Position numbers and translations under genes: made by a program. From the NCBI GenBank assembly GCA_020433785.1, contig JAGRCC010000515.1:1-6660 (forward strand): a stretch of DNA of 6,660 nucleotides. The letters run 5' to 3'. Positions 1-5,744 of the stretch are shown piece after piece (positions within the stretch are counted from its first letter, which is position 1; each line of letters starts with the position of its first letter). The notes under the pieces are model-generated. The model was given only the letters and a program-made list of their open reading frames with translations, had not been told where the DNA came from and ran no database searches. This stretch comes from Anaerolineae bacterium. Lineage in GTDB: Bacteria > Chloroflexota > Anaerolineae > 4572-78 > J111.

Positions 1-9
1 AGAAAATGA

Positions 10-38
10 TTGCATTTCAATGCTTAGATAGATATAAT
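10..38 (+). promoter_or_regulatory. Sigma70-type promoter for the kinase-led operon
   Basis: A perfect -10 hexamer TATAAT (33-38) lies 17 nt downstream of a weaker -35 hexamer TTGCAT (10-15, 3 of 6 consensus positions). The surrounding DNA is AT-rich. Transcription would start near 45, giving a leader of about 27 nt that just includes the Shine-Dalgarno site. No other gene lies between it and the GTG start, so it probably drives the whole five-gene set. The call rests on consensus matching only. Confidence 0.6.
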
Positions 39-60
39 TAAAAAATTAGAGTTTTGGGTT

Positions 61-65
61 AGGAG
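61..65 (+). promoter_or_regulatory. Shine-Dalgarno site fixing the kinase GTG start
   Basis: AGGAG sits 6 nt before the GTG at 72, which is close to ideal spacing. It supports a non-ATG start for the kinase gene. Confidence 0.75.
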
Positions 66-71
66 AATATA

Positions 72-2201
72 GTGGCAATTGACACGCAACGATTGGGAGA
101 TCTCGGTTCCGGAGGCTCTGGCGGCGACGACAAATACGACGAGAACATTCTTCCAAAAGGCGCTGTACTTCAAAATCGATACGAAGTGATTAAAGTGCTT
201 GGCGTTGGTGGCATGGGCGCGGTTTATCTAACCCAAGATTTACGCTTCAGCGGCGTAACTCGGCTGTGCGCGCTAAAGGAGATGATTAGCACTACCCCTG
301 ATCCGCACGTGCGCCGGCTGGCGGTCCAAAGCTTCATGCGAGAGGCCAATATTCTAGTCCAGCTCAATCATCCCGGTATCCCCCAAATCTACGATTTTTT
401 TACCGAAGGGGTGCGCAGCTATTTGGCCATGGAATATGTCAAAGGCAGCGATTTAGAAGAAGTTCTTGAAAACACCCAGGGGATGCTCAAAGAGGAGATA
501 GTACTGGATTGGGCCATTCAAGTCTGCGATGTGCTGATTTACCTGCACGGACGTGACCCGGCCATTGTTTTTAGAGATCTTAAACCCTCAAACATCATGC
601 TGCGCGACCAAAATAAGATTGCGCTTATTGACTTTGGGATTGCCAAGGCGTTTGAGGTCGGCCAAAAGGGGACTATGATTGGCACCGAAGGCTATTCGCC
701 GCCGGAGCAGTATAAAGGCGTAGCCGACCCCAGAGGTGATGTCTACGCTTTAGGGGCAACGATGCACCACCTCCTGACCAAACGCGACCCTCGGCTGGAA
801 CCGCCGTTTACGTTTCACGAAGAACCGCCGATATTGCTTAACCCGGCCCTGTCCAAAGGCGCCAATATTGTCATCATGAAATCCCTGGAATACGATCCGC
901 AAAAACGGTTTCAATCGGCCCGGGAATTTAAAGAAGCGTTGGCTGACGCCTTGAGGATGTGGGAGGAAGGGATATCACCGCCCCCTAGCGCTGGCATCGG
1001 AACGCAGGTCTTGCCGCATTCGGCTTCAACCACCCTGTTAACTGATCCAACGCCGACCCCGCCCCAACCATACCCAACCCAACCTTACCCCCCACAGGGA
1101 GCCTACCCGCCGGGTTATCAATATCCACCCCAGTACCCGCCGCAATATCCACCCCAGTATCCGCCGCCGCCGCCTTATCCTTACCCGCCACAGCAGACCG
1201 CTCCCTTCGCCGGTGAAGAAGACGAGTTGAACGACTCGATTTTGCCGATTTGGAAGTTCAAATGTGAAGATGAAGTAAGAGGATCGGTTCAGGCTGATAA
1301 GGAAAAGCTTTATGTGCCGGTATATGATAACAATGTCTATGCCCTTGATTTAAAGAACGGTGAGTTTAAGTGGAAATATGCGACCGAAGGCGGAATTGCC
1401 ACCAAACCGGTGGCGTATAAAAATACCGTTATATTTGGCTCCGAAGATCGAATTGTATATGCTCTAACCGATACCGGTCGTCTTAAATGGACATGCCCCA
1501 CCCAAGGCCGGGTTCGGTCTTCAGCGGTGGTAGAATTTGACCACGCCTTTTTCGGCTCGGATGATAACAAGCTCTATGCCGTTAACGCCCAGACAGGGCG
1601 GGTGATTTGGCGGTTTGAAGCGCTCGGTCCTATCCGCTCAACGCCGGCCTTAGGCGACGAACTGATCTATTTTGGTTCCGAAGATGGCCATGTGTATGCT
1701 GTTGATCTATCGTCGGGTGCGGCCCGTTGGAAATTTAGAGCCAATCGAGGCGTAACCTCCAGCCCGGCCTTGTTTGAGGATTTGGTTATTGTTGGCTCTT
1801 CGGATTGGCATGTTTATGGACTTGAAGCAAAATCGGGTTATGTGGTCTGGCGCCATCGAACCGCCCAGCAAGTGATCTCTAGCCCGGTCATTGTCGATGA
1901 TGCGGTCTATATCGGCTCGGCAGATAAGCAGTTGTACGCACTTGATGTAAAATCAGGTCGAGTCCAGTGGAAGTTCAATGCTGATGCGCCTATCGTGTCA
2001 ACACCGGCCGTAACGGATGACGCCATCTACTTTGGGACGGTGTCGAAAGAAAAAGGTGAGTTAATCAGCGTTAATCGCAAAGATCGAAAGCTTCGCTGGC
2101 GATTTAAGACGGGTGGGCCGGTACCCTCTTCACCATTAGTCGTGGACGGTATTGTCTATATTGGGTCAACCGACCATTATGTGTATGCCTTACCGGCTTA
2201 A
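72..2201 (+). CDS. Ser/Thr protein kinase fused to a C-terminal PQQ-type beta-propeller
   Basis: This 709-residue protein probably phosphorylates Ser/Thr on partner proteins from the cytosol. The N-terminal Hanks-type kinase domain (about 37-293) has the glycine loop GVGGMGAV (44-51), ATP-binding K69 with helix-C E91, catalytic FRDLKPSN (167-174; D169, K171, N174), DFG (187-189), activation-loop threonines T201 and T205, the PPE motif (210-212) and D223. The usual HRD His is Phe (F167). A Pro/Tyr/Gln-rich linker follows (about 303-378), then eight repeats of about 40 residues (392-709), each built around an SSPA/STPA, I-Y-F/I-G-S, VYALD, SG and W-K/R-F pattern. That pattern is a PQQ-like eight-bladed propeller. 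No signal peptide or membrane helix is visible, unlike PknB-type receptors; the nearest familiar architecture is the soluble AfsK-like kinase. It starts at GTG with a good Shine-Dalgarno site and is the first gene of an operon with a PP2C phosphatase and an FHA protein. The kinase call is firm; the propeller's ligand is unknown. Confidence 0.95.
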   Translation: MAIDTQRLGDLGSGGSGGDDKYDENILPKGAVLQNRYEVIKVLGVGGMGAVYLTQDLRFSGVTRLCALKEMISTTPDPHVRRLAVQSFMREANILVQLNHPGIPQIYDFFTEGVRSYLAMEYVKGSDLEEVLENTQGMLKEEIVLDWAIQVCDVLIYLHGRDPAIVFRDLKPSNIMLRDQNKIALIDFGIAKAFEVGQKGTMIGTEGYSPPEQYKGVADPRGDVYALGATMHHLLTKRDPRLEPPFTFHEEPPILLNPALSKGANIVIMKSLEYDPQKRFQSAREFKEALADALRMWEEGISPPPSAGIGTQVLPHSASTTLLTDPTPTPPQPYPTQPYPPQGAYPPGYQYPPQYPPQYPPQYPPPPPYPYPPQQTAPFAGEEDELNDSILPIWKFKCEDEVRGSVQADKEKLYVPVYDNNVYALDLKNGEFKWKYATEGGIATKPVAYKNTVIFGSEDRIVYALTDTGRLKWTCPTQGRVRSSAVVEFDHAFFGSDDNKLYAVNAQTGRVIWRFEALGPIRSTPALGDELIYFGSEDGHVYAVDLSSGAARWKFRANRGVTSSPALFEDLVIVGSSDWHVYGLEAKSGYVVWRHRTAQQVISSPVIVDDAVYIGSADKQLYALDVKSGRVQWKFNADAPIVSTPAVTDDAIYFGTVSKEKGELISVNRKDRKLRWRFKTGGPVPSSPLVVDGIVYIGSTDHYVYALPA
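1119..1166 (+). repeat. 24-bp tandem direct repeat in the kinase linker
   Basis: Two adjacent 24-bp units (1119-1142 and 1143-1166) differ at one base, C1136 versus T1160, a silent change in a Tyr codon. Each encodes QYPPQYPP. The length is a multiple of three, so gain or loss of a unit would only lengthen or shorten the proline-rich linker. Shorter, imperfect copies of the same Tyr-Pro-Pro-Gln theme flank it from about 1066 to 1195. Confidence 0.85.
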
Positions 2202-2269
2202 TTAACTTATTTTTTAACAGACCAAGATTGCCTTATTTTCACAGTTAACTAAAATCGGGATCTAGACTC

Positions 2270-3196
2270 TTGAATTTACTTCGACGACTTTTCACTCAGC
2301 AAAAAGTTAAGGTCGCTCAGGCTCAACCTCAACCGTCAGTCGCTGAAAACGGCAAGTTAAGTGAACAAAAAACTATTGTCTCTGAAAGTTTCATTTTGTT
2401 GAGTCAATTACCCCCTGGAATTCATGTTGGTCACTTCTCAGATGTTGGCCGCCAACGTAAGCGAAACGAAGATTCGTGTTTTACCTTACAGGCTTACTTA
2501 GGGCATGAGCACGGACAGGATTTGCTTGGGTTGTTTATTGTGGCTGATGGCATGGGAGGGCATCAGAAAGGTGAACTGGCCAGCGCACTTGCTGCCCAGA
2601 CATGTGCAGGTACAATATTAAATGATATCTATCTCCCGGATCTGCTTGGCCAACAGGTTTCCGAAAGCCGGTCCCTTAATGAGATTTTGATGGCAGCGGT
2701 GGCCACGGCCAATACAGCCGTACAGCGCGAAGTACCCGAGGGTGGCACAACCCTCACCATGACCCTGGTGATCGGTAATAACGCTTATATTGCTCACATT
2801 GGCGATACGCGTGTTTATATCTTTAAAGATCGAGCGTTAAAACAGATCACCAAAGATCACTCCCTGGCCAGCCGTCTCGAAGAACTAGGCCAATCGACGC
2901 CGGAAGAAATCGAACAGGCCCAAAATGTCTTGTACAAAGCCATCGGCCAAAGCGATCTGGTTGCGTCCGATGTTGACACTTATGTACAGCATTTGCCGGC
3001 CGGCGCTTCTCTGCTCATGTGTACTGATGGGCTATGGGGCTTAGTTAAACACGATGATATTCACCAAATCCTGATGACGGCTGATACCCCGCAGCAGGCT
3101 TGCGAACAATTGGTGGCCAAGGCTAATGATAATGGCGGCCGGGATAACATCACCGCAATTGTGATTTCGGTGGGAATTGAGACTCAAACGAGTTAA
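2270..3196 (+). CDS. PP2C-family (PPM) Ser/Thr protein phosphatase
   Basis: This 308-residue protein is predicted to remove phosphate from phospho-Ser/Thr with two bound metal ions, and so probably reverses the neighbouring kinase. PP2C motifs appear in order: DVG...KRNEDS (58-69, D68), VADGMGGHQKGE (91-102, metal ligand D93 and G94), GTTLTM (159-164), HIGDTRVY (176-183, D179), ITKDHS (193-198), CTDGLW (251-256, D253) and GGRDNIT (289-295, D292). All expected acidic ligands are present, so it should be active. The first 50 or so residues are a Gln/Ser-rich extension before the domain and contain no convincing membrane helix. The start is TTG at 2270: the in-frame stop at 2246-2248 and the lack of any other initiator after it leave no upstream alternative. 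The ribosome site is weak (GGGA at 2257-2260, 9 nt spacing). It lies 68 nt after the kinase gene with no terminator between. Confidence 0.93.
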   Translation: MNLLRRLFTQQKVKVAQAQPQPSVAENGKLSEQKTIVSESFILLSQLPPGIHVGHFSDVGRQRKRNEDSCFTLQAYLGHEHGQDLLGLFIVADGMGGHQKGELASALAAQTCAGTILNDIYLPDLLGQQVSESRSLNEILMAAVATANTAVQREVPEGGTTLTMTLVIGNNAYIAHIGDTRVYIFKDRALKQITKDHSLASRLEELGQSTPEEIEQAQNVLYKAIGQSDLVASDVDTYVQHLPAGASLLMCTDGLWGLVKHDDIHQILMTADTPQQACEQLVAKANDNGGRDNITAIVISVGIETQTS

Positions 3197-3246
3197 CTAA
3201 ATACCAATGTCTTCCTAAATAAAAGAGCATTATCGAAAGCAGTCAA

Positions 3247-4728
3247 ATGCAAGCTAGCAAAAATTATTACGCTATTCTTGAGGTAGAGCCTACTGCTACT
3301 GAAAATGAAATAAGACGCTCGTATCGAATTTTGGTGCGCAAATACCATCCCGATGTCAATACTGATCCTGAGGCGGGTGAGACTTTCAAAGATATCCAAG
3401 AAGCCTATGAAGTTCTCAGCGATCCCGATCAGCGGCGCACGTATGATCGGCTGCGAGAAGCCGAAGGATTGGATAAGTCGTCCTCTATTTCGCTGCGGGC
3501 AAAAGTGAGTCATAGCCATCTTTTAACTAACGTTGAAGAGCAGGCTTTTTACGTTTTAATGGATGTAACGCCGGCGGCCGATCTGCCGATCTCCCGGCTG
3601 CCGCTGAATTTATGTCTGGTGCTCGATCGTAGTACATCGATGCAAGGTATGCGCTTACAGCAGGTCAAGGAAGGCACGCGCCAGATTGTCGATCGGCTCA
3701 ATGATGATGATGCCCTGAGTGTGGTAATCTTCAGTGACCGAGCCGAAGTGATCTTGCCCAGCCAGCGCAAAGTTGACCGGGCGATGGCTAAATCTATCGT
3801 CAGCACTATTCAACCCAGCGGCGGAACCGAAATGTTTCAGGGGCTTCAAGCGGGGCTGAACGAGTTGGAAAAGAGCCGGACTAAATCGTCCGTAAACCAT
3901 TTGATTCTGTTGACCGATGGCCAAACCTACGGCGATGAAGAGGACTGCCTCAAAAAAGCTGAATGGAGCGGGCTTAATCAAATCAGCCTGACCACGATGG
4001 GCGTTGGCTCGGATTGGAATGAAAATCTACTTGACCAAATGGCGGCCTCATCCGGGGGAACATCGGTTTACATTGACTCACCGCGCAAAATTGTCGATGT
4101 CTTTAAAGATACGATTCGCAACCTTAGCAGTGTGGTGGCCCGTGAATTAACCTTGAGCATCAATCCGGGTGAGGGTGTCAGCCTCAAAGAATTGTTTCAG
4201 ATAACGCCGCATATTCATCGCCTGGATAGCCGGACTGAAAAAGCTATTCTGGGGCCGTTGGGCACAGGCCACGGCAAAACCCTATTAATGGAATTTAGAA
4301 TTCACGCCCACGCCACACCGGGCGAAAAGCGTTTGCTGCGTATTACCGTAGATAGTGACGTACCGGGCCAAAATAATCGGCGCAGCTGGGAATGGGTGGA
4401 CATTATGGGTAACTTTGTCGAGAGCCAGCAAAATAATGTCGAAATTCCCGCCTCGATTATTACTGCCCTGGGGAAATTAGCCATCTTCAAAATGCAGGAA
4501 AAGGCCATGGATGATTTGGAAAAGGGGCATATTAGTGCGGCGACGCAGCGTTTAGAAACGATGGCCACGCGTTTACTTAATTTGGGCGAAACCGATTTAG
4601 CCCGAGCCGCACTTCTCGAAGCTGGCCGGTTGGCCCGCACCGGTGATTTATCCGCTGAAGGGCGTAAGAAAATAAAGTACGGTACGCGCAGCTTATCGAT
4701 ATTACCGAAGGAGATAAACCGTGATTAA
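3247..4728 (+). CDS. J-domain (DnaJ) fused to a von Willebrand factor A domain
   Basis: This 493-residue fusion has an N-terminal J-domain (about 5-70) with the HPD tripeptide (34-36) that stimulates Hsp70 ATPase. It lacks the Gly/Phe region, zinc fingers and substrate-binding domains of true DnaJ. After a short linker comes a VWA domain (about 98-295) with a complete MIDAS metal site: DRSTS (127-131, DxSxS), T194 in SGGTEM, and TDG (223-225). A beta-rich segment (about 298-390) and a helical C-terminal segment (about 400-480) follow; this layout is common in bacterial stand-alone VWA proteins. The protein is probably a cytosolic scaffold that binds partners through Mg2+ and may bring in DnaK. 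It starts at ATG 50 nt after the phosphatase with no clear Shine-Dalgarno site, suggesting weak or coupled translation, and its end overlaps the FHA gene by 8 nt. Domain calls are strong; the role is inferred from context. Confidence 0.93.
   Translation: MQASKNYYAILEVEPTATENEIRRSYRILVRKYHPDVNTDPEAGETFKDIQEAYEVLSDPDQRRTYDRLREAEGLDKSSSISLRAKVSHSHLLTNVEEQAFYVLMDVTPAADLPISRLPLNLCLVLDRSTSMQGMRLQQVKEGTRQIVDRLNDDDALSVVIFSDRAEVILPSQRKVDRAMAKSIVSTIQPSGGTEMFQGLQAGLNELEKSRTKSSVNHLILLTDGQTYGDEEDCLKKAEWSGLNQISLTTMGVGSDWNENLLDQMAASSGGTSVYIDSPRKIVDVFKDTIRNLSSVVARELTLSINPGEGVSLKELFQITPHIHRLDSRTEKAILGPLGTGHGKTLLMEFRIHAHATPGEKRLLRITVDSDVPGQNNRRSWEWVDIMGNFVESQQNNVEIPASIITALGKLAIFKMQEKAMDDLEKGHISAATQRLETMATRLLNLGETDLARAALLEAGRLARTGDLSAEGRKKIKYGTRSLSILPKEINRD
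4708..4713 (+). promoter_or_regulatory. Shine-Dalgarno site for the FHA gene inside the preceding gene
   Basis: AAGGAG, inside the last codons of the J-domain/VWA gene, lies 7 nt before the GTG at 4721. It decides this start and the 8-nt overlap (4721-4728), a typical arrangement for translational coupling. Confidence 0.8.
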
Positions 4729-5230
4729 GTGTCCATTTTGTGGAACCACTCACGTAGCAAACACGCTCTTTTGCAGCGAATGTGGAACCTATCTTCTAGA
4801 AGATGACCGCCGAGGTACGGATCCTCTAGGAACGGACGAGATCGGTTGGGTAGGCGAGGATGACGAAGATGGTGAAGCCGGTCATCTGATCAAAGGCACC
4901 GGCCCTCTATCTATCCGTCTCAAAATAACGGAATCTGGCCGCGAGGTGGAAGCCGCGTTAAACAAAGCTATCCACATGGGTCGGCTAGACCCGGCCAGCG
5001 ATGTTTTTCCGGAAGTGGATTTAACCAATGACAACGGGTTGGAAAAAGGGGTTTCGCGGCGGCACGCTCGCATTCTTAAACGAGAGGGCACCGTGGTGGT
5101 GGAGGATTTAGGCAGCATTAACGGTACGTTTATCAACAGTAAACGACTGGCTCCTTACCTGCCCGAAGTCCTTCGCCATGGCGATCAATTACAGCTTGGT
5201 AAACTACTCATTGAAGTGGAAATGTTCTAG
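4721..5230 (+). CDS. Zinc-ribbon and FHA-domain phosphothreonine-binding protein
   Basis: This 169-residue protein is likely the reader of phosphothreonine marks made by the operon's kinase. An N-terminal zinc ribbon has paired cysteines CPFC (C4, C7) and CSEC (C18, C21). An acidic linker follows (about 28-55), containing threonines T33 and T38. The FHA domain (about 64-168) carries the expected recognition residues: HMGR (85-88, G87, R88), SRRHA (112-116, S112 and H115) and GSINGTF (131-137, N134, G135). The order resembles small kinase-controlled FHA proteins such as mycobacterial GarA/OdhI, where a threonine in the N-terminal tail is phosphorylated and then bound by the protein's own FHA domain. 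Whether T33 or T38 plays that part is inference. No membrane segment is visible. The GTG start has a strong Shine-Dalgarno site and overlaps the preceding gene by 8 nt, which implies paired production with the VWA protein. Confidence 0.94.
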   Translation: MIKCPFCGTTHVANTLFCSECGTYLLEDDRRGTDPLGTDEIGWVGEDDEDGEAGHLIKGTGPLSIRLKITESGREVEAALNKAIHMGRLDPASDVFPEVDLTNDNGLEKGVSRRHARILKREGTVVVEDLGSINGTFINSKRLAPYLPEVLRHGDQLQLGKLLIEVEMF

Positions 5231-5250
5231 TTATTTATGATAAGCTAAGT

Positions 5251-5256
5251 AAGGAG
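5251..5256 (+). promoter_or_regulatory. Shine-Dalgarno site fixing the GTG start of the 81-residue gene
   Basis: AAGGAG lies 7 nt before the GTG at 5264. A nearer ATG at 5257 is in a different frame and too close to the site, so the GTG is preferred. Confidence 0.8.
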
Positions 5257-5263
5257 ATGCACA

Positions 5264-5509
5264 GTGTCAATTACGGTTGTCATTCATGTTCAAGGTGGAG
5301 ATGCCATTCTAGGTGATATGGAAGAGATGCCGGATCCGTTGTCAAATTATGTGACTTTTACGAATGTGCGGGCCAGAGATGGCAAGCCGGTCATTTACAT
5401 CGACCGCGAAGCCACTCGTATCTTGTTTCCCTGGCACCGGATCAGCTTTTTAGAGACACTGCCGTCTGAAGAGGATCACGAAGATTTCGAAACCTTCTTC
5501 CGTGATTAA
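5264..5509 (+). CDS. Small acidic protein of unknown function (81 residues)
   Basis: I do not recognise this family. It is very likely real: it has an optimal Shine-Dalgarno site before a GTG start, lies 33 nt after the FHA gene on the same strand, and is followed directly by a terminator. The sequence begins with a hydrophobic strand-like run (SITVVIHV, 2-9), then an acidic stretch with DMEEMPDP (18-25), further alternating hydrophobic segments (YVTFTNVRARDGKPVIYID, 29-47, and RILFPWHRISFLETL, 52-66), and a strongly acidic tail with aromatic residues (68-81). The pattern suggests a small, mostly beta, cytosolic domain with an acidic C-terminal tail. It has no cysteines, signal peptide or membrane helix. 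As the last gene of the kinase-phosphatase-FHA operon it could be an adaptor or substrate, but nothing in the sequence proves that. Confidence 0.8.
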   Translation: MSITVVIHVQGGDAILGDMEEMPDPLSNYVTFTNVRARDGKPVIYIDREATRILFPWHRISFLETLPSEEDHEDFETFFRD

Positions 5510-5545
5510 TTAAAAATAGAGAAGATAATAGGTGATGTTACCGTC

Positions 5546-5576
5546 CCGCCGCAAGAAAGACCTTGTGGCGGTTTTT
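5546..5576 (+). terminator. Intrinsic (rho-independent) terminator ending the five-gene operon
   Basis: A 10-bp GC-rich stem (5546-5555 with 5562-5571, one G-U pair at 5551/5566) closes a 6-nt loop and is followed at once by five T residues (5572-5576). It sits 37 nt after the stop of the 81-residue gene and just before a new promoter, so it separates two transcription units. Confidence 0.9.
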
Positions 5577-5583
5577 CTGTTCT

Positions 5584-5612
5584 TTGACATTTCATGAGTC
5601 ACCTAGTAAGAT
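5584..5612 (+). promoter_or_regulatory. Sigma70-type promoter for the CpXC gene
   Basis: A perfect -35 hexamer TTGACA (5584-5589) is followed, after 17 nt, by TAAGAT (5607-5612, 4 of 6 consensus positions). It begins 8 nt after the terminator's T-run. Transcription would start near 5619, giving an untranslated leader of about 125 nt before the ATG at 5745. Confidence 0.65.
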
Positions 5613-5744
5613 ACATCCTTAATTTTAGTGTTACTCGTCAGGTGATTCGTCTTGGTGCGCAACCAGCGCCGCAACATGGATCGATCACTTGCCGGACTGC
5701 TGAATAGAACCATTTTAGTTACCTTAGAAAGGTTACCGTAAGTT
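5613..5744 (+). other. Long 5' leader of the CpXC gene
   Basis: About 125 nt of leader lie between the predicted transcription start and the ATG. It holds a 21-codon ATG-started frame (5676-5741) that ends 3 nt before the CpXC start and in the same frame, with no good ribosome site. A small hairpin, ACCTT-AGA-AAGGT (5721-5733), covers the purine-rich ribosome site. I see no recognisable riboswitch. Control of translation here is possible but unproven. Confidence 0.35.

Noticed and set aside
985..1191. Antisense frame of 68 codons over the Pro-rich linker
   Set aside because: It is a by-product of the GC-rich repeat on the opposite strand of the kinase gene, with no ribosome site and only low-complexity sequence.
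2228..2255. Possible internal promoter before the phosphatase (TTGCCT, 16 nt, TAAAAT)
   Set aside because: The hexamers are fair, but the predicted start near 2262 would exclude the ribosome site and leave a leader of about 8 nt. Read-through from the kinase promoter explains expression more simply.
3197..3246. Gap between the phosphatase and J-domain/VWA genes examined for a promoter or terminator
   Set aside because: It is AT-rich with no hairpin followed by T residues and no pair of hexamers at proper spacing.
3193..3981. Several antisense frames over the start and middle of the J-domain/VWA gene
   Set aside because: They lie opposite a gene with clear conserved domains, show no recognisable motifs and overlap one another.
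72..5509. Type VI secretion-associated or tellurite-resistance locus, suggested by the kinase/PP2C/FHA/VWA set
   Set aside because: No secretion structural genes, TerD-like proteins or toxin genes are present in the window, and the J-domain and propeller fusions do not match those loci.
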